In this document: one piece after another, positions 1-9,490 of the stretch
How positions within the stretch are numbered: the first letter of the stretch is position 1
Layout: every line of letters starts with the position of its first letter
Assembly: GCA_034436015.1 (NCBI GenBank)
Contig: DAOTWG010000029.1
Location: 1-41,872, forward strand
DNA: 41,872 nt
Source of the DNA: DAOTVX01 sp034436015
GTDB lineage: Bacteria; Chloroflexota; Anaerolineae; Anaerolineales; Villigracilaceae
Direction of reading: 5' to 3'
Position numbers and translations under genes: made by a program
The notes under the pieces: model-generated
The model's database searches: none
Seen by the model: the letters and a program-made list of their open reading frames with translations, nothing else
Told to the model about the DNA's origin: nothing

Positions 1-1965
1 CGTGACCACTTTGGCGTTCAGCAAGTCCACCGCCTCGGCGACGATGGTGTACGAGCGCGGACCATCTGGCGTGGTCACCTCGACCGTGTCGCCGACCTGC
101 GCGCCCAGGGTAGCGAGGAATGCGCCGTTGACAATCATGTTGCGGCCGGAGGCCAGAGCAGCGTAGGCTTCGGCTTCGTTCCCTTTGGTGAAGTCCAACC
201 CGGCGACCTGCGGGAAGGTCTGCGGGTCGATGGCCAGCACCGAAATGGCTTGCCCGTTGATGGCGCCGGAGGCAAAGCGCAGGCTGGCGACGGCCTCCAC
301 ACCCTCCACCTCCCGTAAGCGGGCGGCGAACTCCGGACTGGCGCCCATGTCGCTGTTCCAGACGGCCACCGAGGGCGGGATGAAGAGATAGTCGCTGCCG
401 AGAGTCTTGTGCAACAGGTCGTCCATCATGCCGGTCAGGCTGGTGGTCATGCCGCCCAGGGCGACGATGATGGCCAGGCCGATGAGCGTGGCGCTGGCGG
501 TGACGGTGACGCGCCCCGGCTGACGGGTGAGATTCCCCTGCGCCAGGTCGGCGATGCCCTGCCGGGCGTAGAACCAGGCCAGCAGGCGGCCAAAGGCCCA
601 GGCAATCGGGCGCAAGAGCATGGGCGCGATCAGAATCAGCCCGCCCAGGAAGAGCAGGCCGCCCAGGGCAATCAGGCCCATGTTCCCGCTGACCAGGCCG
701 AGGAGCGCAATCCCAATCATCACCACGCCGGCGATGAAACTGACCCCGGCGCGCCGTTTGTATTCCACCTCGGCCAGCGACGGGCGCAGGGCGTCCATCG
801 GCGTGACGCGGCTGGCGCTGCGCGCCGGCAGGAGGGTCGAGAGCAGGGTCACGCCCACGCCCATCAGCAGGGAGGCGACGACCAGCGCCGGAGAGACGAC
901 CGGACTGCCCATATTGATGTTCAGGAAAGATTTCATCGGTTCGGCGGACAGGCGGACGACGAACGCGCCGAAGAGATACCCCAGCACGATGCCGATGAGC
1001 GAGCCGAGCACGCCCTGCACCAGGCCCTCGGTCAGGATGGCGCCGGCGATGGCGCGACGGGTGGCGCCCAGGGCGCGCAGCATGCCGATGTCGCGCCGCC
1101 GCTCGGCGACCACCGTGCGGAAGGTGTTGAAGATGATGAATCCGCCCATGAAGAGGGCGAGGACGCCGAACATGTTGAAGGCCGCCTGCCCCAGTTTGAG
1201 GCTGGCAAACATCTCCGAGCCGGGGTCGAGCGCGCCGACCTGATAGCCGCTCCCCAGGGCGGATTGGATAGCGGCCGCCGCTTCGGCGCGCGCCGACTCG
1301 TCCACGCTGGTCAGGGCGATGCGGATGGTGTTGATTTGCCCCTCCTGGCCGGTCATTGCCTGCGCCTGCGCCAGGGGGACCAGCACTTCTTCGTTGCCGG
1401 GCAAGGTGCGCGGCGGCAGGAGGCCGACCACCGTCAGGTCGATCAGGCCGCTCACCGAGGGCAGGGAAATCGTATCGCCAAGGCGCACGCCCCAGGCATC
1501 GGCCAGGGATTCGGAGATGACGGCGGCGTTGGTGTCATCGGCTTGCAGGAAGCGGCCCGGTTCGTTAATCAGATAGACCTGCAAACTGCGCGCCGCTTCG
1601 GGGTCGAGGCCGACCAGGTTGACGGCGCTGACGCGGTCAGGGCGGGCGGGGTCGCCGTCCACGAAGTCGGGCGGCAGGTTAACGGTCCGCTCCAGCGAGA
1701 CGGCGTAGGCGCGCAGGCCGGGGAGGCTGTCCAGTTTGCGGGCGACCTCGGCCGGGAATCCGCCGCCGGAGACATGCGTCACAGTCACGTCCACCACGCC
1801 GCCGGCGGCCATCATGTTGGCCTTGAAGCCTTCCATCATCGTCGGCAGGACAATGTTCATGCCAAAGATGACCAGCACGCCGAAGATGACGGCGAAGGTG
1901 GTCAGGGTGGTGCGCAGGACGCGCCCGGTCAGGTAACGCCAGGCAAGGGTAAGTTGGAGGTTCAT
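1..1965 (-). CDS. ABC transporter permease, MacB/FtsX type (partial, C-terminus off window)
   Basis: The reading frame is open from an ATG at 1965 to the first base of the window, giving 655 codons without a stop. The layout is that of a duplicated FtsX permease: an N-terminal membrane segment at about residues 17-38, a MacB-type periplasmic domain to about 260, then three helices around 265-390. A further hydrophobic block spans about 410-455, and a second N-terminal-type helix with its extracytoplasmic domain follows. The start is supported by a GGAG eight bases upstream and by a gap of only 3 bp from the ATPase gene, so the two are translationally coupled. Such permeases work with LolD/MacB-type ATPases in export or envelope processes rather than uptake; the substrate cannot be read from sequence. 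The last membrane helices lie beyond the left edge. Confidence 0.9.
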   Translation of the reverse strand, partial: MNLQLTLAWRYLTGRVLRTTLTTFAVIFGVLVIFGMNIVLPTMMEGFKANMMAAGGVVDVTVTHVSGGGFPAEVARKLDSLPGLRAYAVSLERTVNLPPDFVDGDPARPDRVSAVNLVGLDPEAARSLQVYLINEPGRFLQADDTNAAVISESLADAWGVRLGDTISLPSVSGLIDLTVVGLLPPRTLPGNEEVLVPLAQAQAMTGQEGQINTIRIALTSVDESARAEAAAAIQSALGSGYQVGALDPGSEMFASLKLGQAAFNMFGVLALFMGGFIIFNTFRTVVAERRRDIGMLRALGATRRAIAGAILTEGLVQGVLGSLIGIVLGYLFGAFVVRLSAEPMKSFLNINMGSPVVSPALVVASLLMGVGVTLLSTLLPARSASRVTPMDALRPSLAEVEYKRRAGVSFIAGVVMIGIALLGLVSGNMGLIALGGLLFLGGLILIAPMLLRPIAWAFGRLLAWFYARQGIADLAQGNLTRQPGRVTVTASATLIGLAIIVALGGMTTSLTGMMDDLLHKTLGSDYLFIPPSVAVWNSDMGASPEFAARLREVEGVEAVASLRFASGAINGQAISVLAIDPQTFPQVAGLDFTKGNEAEAYAALASGRNMIVNGAFLATLGAQVGDTVEVTTPDGPRSYTIVAEAVDLLNAKVVT

Positions 1966-1968
1966 AGG

Positions 1969-2712
<744 letters not shown>

Positions 2713-2772
2713 GTTGGACTCCGGAAAATTGATGATTGTTGATTGAGGATTTTGTGATATTTGCTGCTTTCT

Positions 2773-3405
2773 TTACTGGCAACCGCTCACTGAAACCGGC
2801 GGCGGGTAGGTCGAGCCTTTGTCGCCTTTCGGCGGTCGGCCCCTGCGGCGCAGTTCCGGCTCGGGCAGGGGTTGGCGGCGGACTTCCTCGAGGCGTTGTT
2901 CGGCGATGTCCAGCCAGCGCAGGTCGGCCTCCAGGTGCATGATGGCCTTGTCGAGGAGCAGGATTTGCGCCATCTCGGTCTGCGGGTTGCAGACTTCGCG
3001 GCGGGTGGTCAGGTCGTGCAGTTCCTGATAGAGGCGGCCGCGCTGGGTCTGGATGAGATGCGCCGGGTCGGATTCGCCGCTCGCCAGCGCTACAATCAGT
3101 TTGACGAAGAATTCGTCGCGCTGATGGGTGGGGGTCACGCCCTCGGCCAGCCACTCGGAGAGCGCCTGCCGGCCCGGTTCGGCCAGGGCGTAGATGCGGC
3201 GGGCGGGTTCCTCGCCCTCGCCCAGGTCGGAGACGCAGGTCACCAGCCCGGCCTCCTCTAGCCGCTCTAGGGTGGTGTAGATTTGGGCCGGCTTCACCTC
3301 CCAGGCTTCCTCCCCGCCGACGACCGCCTCGAAGGCAGCGCGCAGTTCGTAGCCGTGACGGGGCTTTTGGGCAAGGAGACCGAGGATGGCGTGGCGGACG
3401 GACAT
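2773..3405 (-). CDS. PadR-family transcriptional regulator with C-terminal AT-hook-like tail
   Basis: The product is 210 residues from the ATG at 3405. The N-terminal 85 residues form a PadR winged helix (ILGLLAQKPRHGYEL, then IYTTLERLEEAGLV and a wing ending RRIYALAEPG). The next 100 residues are the helical dimerisation domain seen in PadR subfamily-2 proteins. The last 25 residues are unusual: a basic RRRGRPPKGDKG stretch that matches an AT-hook, then a Pro-rich end. The frame stays open further upstream, but a start there would sit upstream of the promoter described next and would encode AT-rich low-quality sequence, so 3405 is chosen; no clear Shine-Dalgarno is visible. It lies just ahead of the ABC ATPase and permease genes, so it probably represses that operon in response to a ligand. 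Confidence 0.88.
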   Translation of the reverse strand: MSVRHAILGLLAQKPRHGYELRAAFEAVVGGEEAWEVKPAQIYTTLERLEEAGLVTCVSDLGEGEEPARRIYALAEPGRQALSEWLAEGVTPTHQRDEFFVKLIVALASGESDPAHLIQTQRGRLYQELHDLTTRREVCNPQTEMAQILLLDKAIMHLEADLRWLDIAEQRLEEVRRQPLPEPELRRRGRPPKGDKGSTYPPPVSVSGCQ

Positions 3406-3450
3406 GGAAGTCGAAGAGTCAGATGACCGAGTGGTGTCGTTGAAAAACAA

Positions 3451-3507
3451 TAAACGAGTTGTTATTTTCTGCAAAAAAATGATAAACGGGTTAGTAATTT
3501 TTGTCAA
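3451..3507 (-). promoter_or_regulatory. Promoter and twin operator-like repeats for the PadR/ABC operon
   Basis: On the minus strand a TTGACA (3502-3507) and a TATCAT (3479-3484) are separated by exactly 17 bp, a near-consensus sigma-70 promoter pointing at the padR gene. Two similar AT-rich repeats lie here: TAAACGAGTTGTTATTTT at 3451-3468 and TAAACGGGTTAGTAATTTTT at 3483-3502. Their starts are 32 bp apart, about three helical turns. One repeat fills the spacer and the other lies at the expected transcription start. This arrangement fits autorepression by the adjacent regulator; the protein-DNA link is inferred. Confidence 0.65.
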
Positions 3508-3562
3508 GGATAGGGATAGCGGAATGTAAGCATCCCTTTTTCGACCGAAGCAGCTTCCGTAG

Positions 3563-3568
3563 TACAAT
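3563..3568 (+). promoter_or_regulatory. -10 box of the GH3 gene (leaderless start)
   Basis: TACAAT stands exactly 6 nt before the ATG at 3575, so transcription should begin at or next to the start codon. No Shine-Dalgarno is present. No good -35 is visible 16-18 bp upstream. Confidence 0.5.
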
Positions 3569-3574
3569 CAAAGC

Positions 3575-5854
3575 ATGAACACAACTCTCCCTTATCGCGA
3601 TGCATCCTTACCAATCGAACAACGTCTGAATGATTTAATGGCGCGCATGACGCTGGAAGAAAAAGTCGCCCAGATGTCCATTGTTCCAATGCGCGCCGAC
3701 AACCTGCCCGATGAAACAATCGAACTCGATGAAGCAATGCAAGACAAATTAGCGCAAGGCGTTGGCGCCCTGGGGCGTCCCGGCCTCCACGCTTCGCCGC
3801 GCGCCGCCGCGCTGTGGACCAACGCAATCCAGCACTACCTATGCGAGAACACACGGTTGGGTATCCCGGCCTTTTTCATTGACGAAGCCTTGCATGGCTT
3901 GATGGCGCACGGAAGCACTTCATTCCCTCAGGCCATTGCTTTGGCCAGCACGTGGAATCCGTCCCTGGTGGAAGAGGTCTTCACCGCGGCCGCGCGCGAG
4001 ATGCGAGCGCGCGGCGAAAACTGGGCACTGACTCCCGTCCTGGACCTAGCGCGCGAGCCACGTTGGGGCCGCACGGAAGAGACCTATGGCGAAGACCCCT
4101 ATCTCTGCTCCCGTATGGGGGTGGCTGCCATACGCGGCTTGCAAGGCGCTCGCTTGGGCAATATGCAGCAACCTATTGACAGGCAACATGTCCTGGCAAC
4201 GGCCAAACACTTCGCCGCGCATGGGCAACCGGAAGGCGGTCGGAACGCCGCGCCGGCCAACTATGCCGAGCGCGAACTGCGCGAAAACTTCCTGGCCGCT
4301 TTTCAGGCGGCTGTGGTAGAAGCCGGAGTCGGCGCAGTCATGGCCTCCTACAATGAAATCAATGGCATTCCCCTACACGTCAACCGCTGGTTGCTGGAAC
4401 AAGTCTTGCGTGAGGAATGGGGATTCCAGGGCATCCTTACCTCCGACGGAAATGGCATCTCGCAACTGGAAAGTGCACATCGCATTGCCGCCTCCAAAGC
4501 CGATGCCGCGCGCAAAGCGCTCGCAGCCGGCATCGACTTTGAACTGGATCACTGCTTTGGCGCCCTGGTAGAGCAAGTCAAACAAGGTCTCGTGCCCCTT
4601 GCCTGGGTTGATCGCGCGGTGCGTCGCATCCTGCGCGCGAAATTCTTGTTGGGCTTATTCGATAATCCCTATGCAGACCCTGAGGAAGCCGAACGCGTCA
4701 CGAATTGCGCCGAACATCGCCTTCTGGCATATCGCGCGGCCGTGCAGAGCCTTGTCCTCCTCAAAAATGAGGGGCTCCTGCCGCTGGACAGGACGCGTCT
4801 GCGCACCTTGGCGGTGATCGGACCCAATGCCGCCGGTCTGCATCTGGGCGGATACAGCGCCAATCCGGGGCGAGGCATCGGCATTCTGGACGGCATACGC
4901 CAGAAAGTCGGTGGGCAGATTCAGATTCTGTATGCCAAAGGGTGCAACATCATCCGGGAGGACTTTGACGGGCAAGGATGGCGCGGCTGGCACGAGGACG
5001 CCGCCACGCCGACCTCCGCCGAGGAGGACGAGCGGCTCATCGCAGAAGCGTTGACGACCGCCCGCCAAGCAGAAGTTGTGTTGTTGGTCTTGGGGGAAAA
5101 CGAGTCCGTCTGTCGCGAAGCCTGGAGTGAAAAACATCTCGGCGATCGCGATAGCCTGGACCTGCCGGGTCGTCAGAACGAACTGGCGCGCGCCGTGATC
5201 GAGACGGGAAAGCCGACTATAGTCCTGCTCCTCAACGGTCGCCCGCTCTCGGTTAACTATCTAGCAGAGCACGCGGGCGCTCTCTTCGAGGGGTGGTACC
5301 TAGGACAAGAGGGTGGAGCGGCTTTTGCCGATGTGCTCTTCGGGGAAGCAAGTCCTGGCGGGAAACTGCCTATCACCTTTCCCCGCTCGGTTGGACAATT
5401 ACCGGCATACTATAACCACAAGCCGTCTCGCCAGCGCAGTTATCTCTTCCACGACTCGACCCCTCTTTTCCCCTTCGGCTACGGATTGAGCTACACCACC
5501 TTCCACTATGCGAACTTGCACCTTGCGCCCTCCAAAAGCAAACCCGCCGACTCGGTCACGGTCAGCGTGGAAGTGACCAACACCGGTTCGCGCGAAGGGG
5601 ATGAAGTGGTGCAACTCTATGTCCGCGATCTGCTCTCCGAAATGGTCACGCGCCCGGTAAAGGAACTTAAGGGTTTCCGTCGTATCACACTCCGGCCTGG
5701 CGAAACACAGACCATCCACTTCACACTGACGCCGGCTGCGTTATCGTTCCTGAACGAAGACATGGAGCGCGTGGTCGAACCCGGTCAGTTCGAAATCATG
5801 GTTGGCGGCAATTCCGTAGAAGGCCTGGTCGCCATTCTTGACGTAGAAGGCTAG
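3575..5854 (+). CDS. Glycoside hydrolase family 3 beta-glucosidase/xylosidase-like
   Basis: The 759-residue protein has the full three-domain GH3 layout: a TIM-barrel-like domain (about 1-370), an alpha/beta sandwich (about 390-610) and a C-terminal fibronectin-III-like domain (about 645-755). The probable nucleophile is Asp291 in TSDGNGI; the AKHFAAHG motif and the EETYGEDPYL loop are typical of beta-glucosidases and xylosidases. Glu515 in REAWSE is a candidate acid/base. There is no signal peptide, so the enzyme is probably cytoplasmic and acts on imported oligosaccharides, releasing terminal beta-linked sugars. The ATG at 3575 follows a TACAAT box by 6 nt, which suggests a leaderless mRNA. 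No sugar transporter or other glycosidase lies next to it, so it appears to stand alone. Exact substrate is unknown. Confidence 0.92.
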   Translation: MNTTLPYRDASLPIEQRLNDLMARMTLEEKVAQMSIVPMRADNLPDETIELDEAMQDKLAQGVGALGRPGLHASPRAAALWTNAIQHYLCENTRLGIPAFFIDEALHGLMAHGSTSFPQAIALASTWNPSLVEEVFTAAAREMRARGENWALTPVLDLAREPRWGRTEETYGEDPYLCSRMGVAAIRGLQGARLGNMQQPIDRQHVLATAKHFAAHGQPEGGRNAAPANYAERELRENFLAAFQAAVVEAGVGAVMASYNEINGIPLHVNRWLLEQVLREEWGFQGILTSDGNGISQLESAHRIAASKADAARKALAAGIDFELDHCFGALVEQVKQGLVPLAWVDRAVRRILRAKFLLGLFDNPYADPEEAERVTNCAEHRLLAYRAAVQSLVLLKNEGLLPLDRTRLRTLAVIGPNAAGLHLGGYSANPGRGIGILDGIRQKVGGQIQILYAKGCNIIREDFDGQGWRGWHEDAATPTSAEEDERLIAEALTTARQAEVVLLVLGENESVCREAWSEKHLGDRDSLDLPGRQNELARAVIETGKPTIVLLLNGRPLSVNYLAEHAGALFEGWYLGQEGGAAFADVLFGEASPGGKLPITFPRSVGQLPAYYNHKPSRQRSYLFHDSTPLFPFGYGLSYTTFHYANLHLAPSKSKPADSVTVSVEVTNTGSREGDEVVQLYVRDLLSEMVTRPVKELKGFRRITLRPGETQTIHFTLTPAALSFLNEDMERVVEPGQFEIMVGGNSVEGLVAILDVEG

Positions 5855-5915
5855 GGGCCCGCAGGATAATACAGATTGTAAACAGGTTGAAAACTCCAAA
5901 ACGCCAGACTTGCAC

Positions 5916-5921
5916 GATAAT
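5916..5921 (+). promoter_or_regulatory. -10 box of the response regulator gene (leaderless start)
   Basis: GATAAT ends 6 nt before the ATG at 5928; the intervening bases are TAAAGC, close to the CAAAGC found at the GH3 gene. No Shine-Dalgarno is visible. TTGAAA occurs upstream at 5887 but at a 23-bp spacing, so it is probably not the -35. Confidence 0.45.
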
Positions 5922-5927
5922 TAAAGC

Positions 5928-6338
5928 ATGCCTTACAAAGTGCTGGCGATTGACGACGATGCGGCGACAACCGAGTTGTTAAGCTTATTGCTTGCCAGGC
6001 ATGGTTTCGAGGTGCTAACTGCCAACGACGGGAAAGCAGGGGTAGAATTGACATGCCAGGAGGCCCCAGATGTCATCATCCTAGACTTGATGATGCCCAA
6101 GATGGATGGCTGGCAAGTCTGCAAGGCTATTCGCACCTTCAGCCAAGCGCCCATTTTGATACTCTCTGCGCTGGATCACCCGGGCCAGGTAGCCAGCGCG
6201 CTGGACGCTGGCGCGGACGATTACCTTGTTAAGCCTGTGTCAAGCGGTGTGCTCGTCGCGCACTTGCTTAACCTCGTACGACGTTCCAATGATCACAAGG
6301 TAACAATGACATTAAGCGACGTTCCCGTCTCCGGCTAG
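5928..6338 (+). CDS. Single-domain response regulator (orphan receiver protein)
   Basis: The 136-residue protein is a CheY-like receiver domain with little else. The acidic pocket is D9-D10-D11, the phosphoacceptor is Asp53 in IILDLMMPKMDG, a Ser in ILSALD takes the conserved Thr/Ser position, and the Lys is in DDYLVKP. After the receiver there are only about 15 polar residues, so there is no DNA-binding output domain. It would act through protein contacts or as a phosphate sink. No histidine kinase gene is adjacent; the only kinase in the window lies 30 kb away. Transcription looks leaderless from GATAAT. Confidence 0.88.
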   Translation: MPYKVLAIDDDAATTELLSLLLARHGFEVLTANDGKAGVELTCQEAPDVIILDLMMPKMDGWQVCKAIRTFSQAPILILSALDHPGQVASALDAGADDYLVKPVSSGVLVAHLLNLVRRSNDHKVTMTLSDVPVSG

Positions 6339-6491
6339 GGAACTCCCTGAGCGCCCCGAAGACAAGAAGCGCTCTTCGCCCTACCACCCAAGGAACACAC
6401 GCTTGTTTCTGACAGAACGTTAATAACTCCTTTGCGTCCCTCTGACAGGGAAATGCTATCCTGTTTCACAAAACACAGAAAGGAGCTTTCT

Positions 6492-6881
6492 ATGGTAGTG
6501 TATGCATTTCCCTATCGCAGGGCACGCCGTTGGATACAGATGGCTGCCCGTCCTCCAGAGAACGAGCAGCCTCTCGCAGTCAATGTTCTCGAAGAGGACG
6601 AGGCTTTCATTGTTCAAGCCCTGACGCCAGGTCTATCGTCGGAGAACATCCAAATCCAGATCCTGGATGATATCATTACCATCGAGGGACGCTTCCCGGA
6701 ACGCGAGGGCAATTACCTGGTGCAGGAACTGCCCGGCGGTGTATTTCGCCGTTCCCTACGCCTGCCGGCCGCGGTGGAAGCAGACAAGGTAGAAGCGCAT
6801 CTGGAGGCTGGAGTCTTGACTCTGCGCCTGCCGAAAAGCGAGGCCGCGCGTGCGAAATCTGTGCCCATCAGGGCGATATAA
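6492..6881 (+). CDS. Hsp20/alpha-crystallin small heat shock protein
   Basis: The 129-residue product contains an alpha-crystallin domain: VNVLEEDEAFIVQALTPGLS, then ITIEGRFPE and YLVQELPGGVFRRSLRLP, closing with VEAHLEAGVLTLRLPKSE. It lacks the C-terminal I-x-I motif in classic form but ends VPIRAI, which can serve this role in oligomer assembly. The start at 6492 is chosen because AAAGGAGC lies just upstream; an in-frame ATG at 6432 would lack a binding site and add non-family sequence. The gene is monocistronic: a strong terminator follows within 25 bp. Small heat shock proteins hold unfolding proteins in a refoldable state in the cytoplasm. No CIRCE element is visible upstream. Confidence 0.9.
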   Translation: MVVYAFPYRRARRWIQMAARPPENEQPLAVNVLEEDEAFIVQALTPGLSSENIQIQILDDIITIEGRFPEREGNYLVQELPGGVFRRSLRLPAAVEADKVEAHLEAGVLTLRLPKSEAARAKSVPIRAI

Positions 6882-6903
6882 TCCGTCTCTCCTTTCCTCG
6901 ACA

Positions 6904-6939
6904 GTCGAGATGCCCCTATTGGGAGCATCTCGACTTTTT
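6904..6939 (+). terminator. Rho-independent terminator after hsp20
   Basis: GTCGAGATGC (6904-6913) pairs perfectly with GCATCTCGAC (6925-6934), and CCC/GGG inside can extend the stem. TTTTT follows at 6935-6939. It separates hsp20 from the lipoprotein operon. Confidence 0.9.
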
Positions 6940-6980
6940 CGGGTAAAATACCAAGTATCCTATTTCTGGAGATATTCCCC

Positions 6981-8003
6981 GTGCGCGCGCGCTTAGTCCC
7001 TGTCCTGTTGGCGTTCCTGTTGGTATCCTGCGCCTCGCCGCGTCGTCCGTCGGCCGTCCCTTCTGCTACGGCGACCGTCTGGTCAACTTCTACTCCGCTT
7101 CCTACCACAACACCGACTACTCCTCTGACGATGTTGGTCATTCCAGCAGACCTGCCTCAAGAGGAATCGTCTCTCTACCAGAAGACCATCTACGACCTGG
7201 CCTATGCGGCCGGCATGCGCTTTCAAGTGCTGAACATGCTCACGCCTTTCGATCTCGAACTGGCTGGCCAAGCGCTTAAGGTCGTTATCGTCTTCCCACC
7301 CGATCCCGGTCTGGCCGAACTGACAGCGTTGGCCCCTCAAGCGCAATTCCTCGCCGTGGGCATCCCGGACCTCGCCCCAAGCGCTAATCTAACGGTCATC
7401 GCCGCAACGAACCGTTCGGTGGAACAACAGGCATTCCTGGCAGGGTACATTGCTGCCATGCTCTCGCCTGACTACCGTACGGGCATCCTGACCCTTGCCG
7501 ACGATCCACAAGGTCTTGCGGCGGAAACCGCCTTCATGAACGGGCGTACATTTTATTGTGGATTATGTTTAGCCTCTTTCCCCCCCTGGCACGAGTATCC
7601 CTTGCATATCGAAATTCCCGCAGATACATCCGAGGCACAATATCCTGCATACGCCCGCGCTTTCCGTAACTACCAGGTAGAGGTGGTCTATATCTATCCT
7701 CCCCTCGCTACCCTAGATGTTCTGGACACACTGGCTCAGCACGACATCAACATCATCGGCGAAAACCTCCCCTTTGAGGATATTCGCGACCATTGGGTAG
7801 TGAGCATTCAGCCCGATCTACCGGCTGCCATCCAACAGGCCTTTCCGAACCTCATCGCGGGCCGGGGAGGGAAGGAAGTCGCCATTCCCTTGTTGCTGAA
7901 CGATGTCAACGATGCCCTGCTCAGCGAGGGCAAATTGCGTCTGGTGCAGGAAATCCTTGCCGATCTGCAAGCCGGCTACATTGACACCGGCGTGAACCGT
8001 TAG
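6981..8003 (+). CDS. BMP-family (BmpA/Med-like) substrate-binding lipoprotein
   Basis: The 340-residue product starts with GTG, supported by GGAG nine bases upstream. It has a short signal peptide with lipobox LVSC (Cys17), then a Thr/Pro/Ser-rich linker of about 35 residues. The body resembles periplasmic binding proteins of the basic-membrane-protein (PnrA/Med) group: a YDLAYAAGMRF segment, VFPPDPGLAELTALAPQAQFLAVG, a hinge region with EQQAFLAGYIAAMLSPDYRTGILTL (not contiguous here), and AFRNYQVEVVYIYPPLATL. Family members bind nucleosides or act as sensors; no ABC permease accompanies it here. It is first in an apparent operon with a cupin and an L,D-transpeptidase, which hints at an envelope role. 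Ligand unknown. Confidence 0.75.
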   Translation: MRARLVPVLLAFLLVSCASPRRPSAVPSATATVWSTSTPLPTTTPTTPLTMLVIPADLPQEESSLYQKTIYDLAYAAGMRFQVLNMLTPFDLELAGQALKVVIVFPPDPGLAELTALAPQAQFLAVGIPDLAPSANLTVIAATNRSVEQQAFLAGYIAAMLSPDYRTGILTLADDPQGLAAETAFMNGRTFYCGLCLASFPPWHEYPLHIEIPADTSEAQYPAYARAFRNYQVEVVYIYPPLATLDVLDTLAQHDINIIGENLPFEDIRDHWVVSIQPDLPAAIQQAFPNLIAGRGGKEVAIPLLLNDVNDALLSEGKLRLVQEILADLQAGYIDTGVNR

Positions 8004-8014
8004 GAGGCGTTCTC

Positions 8015-8290
8015 ATGCGACCCATTACGATAGAGCGTAATCCATCCCCAGAGAAATTGCAACAACTCGGCGTCTTCCAGTGGCCCATTTGGGAAAAGGA
8101 AGAATCCGAGTTCGAATGGTTTTACGATAGCGACGAAACCTGTTATCTTCTCGAAGGACACGTGATCGTCACGCCGGAACAAGGAGATGCTGTCGAGATC
8201 GGCGCCGGCGATCTGGTTGTCTTCCCGAGCGGCCTTGCCTGCACCTGGAAAATCATCCAGCGCGTGCGCAAGCATTACCGCTTTTCATGA
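8015..8290 (+). CDS. Small cupin-domain protein (DUF861-like)
   Basis: The 91-residue protein is a single cupin barrel: FQWPIWEKEESEFEWFYD, then ETCYLLEGHVIVTPE (first cupin motif region) and VEIGAGDLVVFPSGLACTWKI (second motif), matching the DUF861/cupin_3 type found in EutQ and ureidoglycine aminohydrolase. These small versions usually have no assigned reaction. The start is supported by AGGAGG eight bases upstream, which overlaps the stop region of the lipoprotein gene. Its stop overlaps the next start in an ATGA arrangement, so it is firmly part of the operon. A conserved metal-binding His set is mostly absent: the first motif has no H-x-H. A small-molecule binding or regulatory role is possible. 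Confidence 0.85.
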   Translation: MRPITIERNPSPEKLQQLGVFQWPIWEKEESEFEWFYDSDETCYLLEGHVIVTPEQGDAVEIGAGDLVVFPSGLACTWKIIQRVRKHYRFS

Positions 8291-9384
8291 ACCAGGTCCG
8301 TCACCTTTCTCAAGCGTTTCTATCGTTCCTGCGATCGGCGCTTCTGTTCCTTGTCCTCGGCGGGATGTACGGCTGTAGGGTCAGGGAATCTATTTCCCCT
8401 GCGCCTTCCCCTGCCACACCGACAGCAACGTTCCCTCCTCCAGCCGTTACGTTTTCGCCACGGTCAACTCCCACACCCACACGAACGCCCCCTCCCTCCC
8501 CGACGCCAGAACCTCCCTGGTACCAGCCGCTCGACGAATCCTATACAGTCCTGCGATATGGATACGCCCTGGTTGCAGACCCAAACGCGCCGTTGTACCC
8601 TACGCTTGACGATGCCATTAGGCGTTCTTTTAATCGAGGGTATCTCCCCTACACGCCGGCTTACGTGGCCTTTTACCGCACGGAAATGCGCGAAGGGAAG
8701 ACATTCTATGCCCTGGCCTCAGGAAACTGGATGGAGGGCAAGGATCTACAAGAAATCTCTCCTTCCCGCCTCACGGGAATTCTGCTCACGCGGCCAGTCT
8801 CGTTTCGCTTCGGCTGGGTGCTAATCAATGGGAACAGTATCAACAGCGAAGGGGAAGCCGTGCGCGCCTATCAACGCTATCAGATTATCCACGAATTCCC
8901 GGATCTTCCCGCCCGTTCAGGATATATCGCGGTTGGGTGGGACGAATGGTTGCCGGAGGAGGCAGTGGCACTCGTCTCGCCTCAGGCGTCCTCCCCGAAC
9001 AAGCCTTGTCGCTACATTTATGTTAGTCTCGCCGAGCAAACCCTCAGCGTGTACGATCATTGCCAACTGACGTTTACTACACTGGTCTCCACAGGCAGGG
9101 AAAAACGCTGGACGCCTCCCGGCGACTTTACCATTCTCTACAAACCCAACGATAAATACATCACGCTCTCTCAGCCCAACGAGGCGATCAGCGAATATTA
9201 CCTACAAGCGGTCCCGTATTTCATGTCCTACTACGGGAATCTAGCCTTTCACGGCGCCTACTGGCACGACGACTTCGGCTACGCGGTCTCGCATGGTTGC
9301 ATCAATCTGGCGCCGGCCGACGCTCGTTGGCTCTACGAGTGGGCACAATTGGGGGATCGGGTCATTGTCAGCAATGAGCCGTGA
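8287..9384 (+). CDS. L,D-transpeptidase (YkuD domain), membrane-anchored
   Basis: The 365-residue product begins with a hydrophobic signal (about 10-29) ending GMYGC, a plausible lipobox with Cys30, followed by a long Pro/Thr/Ser-rich linker (about 36-80). The C-terminal 130 residues are a YkuD catalytic domain: YIYVSLAEQTLSVYD at its start, the HGAYWHDDFG segment, and the SHGCINL motif with catalytic Cys338 and its preceding His. Such enzymes make 3-3 cross-links in peptidoglycan or attach proteins to it outside the membrane. The region between linker and YkuD (about 85-235) is a separate domain I do not recognise. The start overlaps the cupin stop by 4 bp, so translation is coupled. Confidence 0.88.
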   Translation: MNQVRHLSQAFLSFLRSALLFLVLGGMYGCRVRESISPAPSPATPTATFPPPAVTFSPRSTPTPTRTPPPSPTPEPPWYQPLDESYTVLRYGYALVADPNAPLYPTLDDAIRRSFNRGYLPYTPAYVAFYRTEMREGKTFYALASGNWMEGKDLQEISPSRLTGILLTRPVSFRFGWVLINGNSINSEGEAVRAYQRYQIIHEFPDLPARSGYIAVGWDEWLPEEAVALVSPQASSPNKPCRYIYVSLAEQTLSVYDHCQLTFTTLVSTGREKRWTPPGDFTILYKPNDKYITLSQPNEAISEYYLQAVPYFMSYYGNLAFHGAYWHDDFGYAVSHGCINLAPADARWLYEWAQLGDRVIVSNEP

Positions 9385-9490
9385 ATAAAAATCCATCTTT
9401 GTCATTTGCGTTGCCGTTCCACTTGCTCCAATCGGATTCACATTCACGAAGCCGGCGCCGAGTACCTTTTGCGCCTCACCCAGACGAGCC

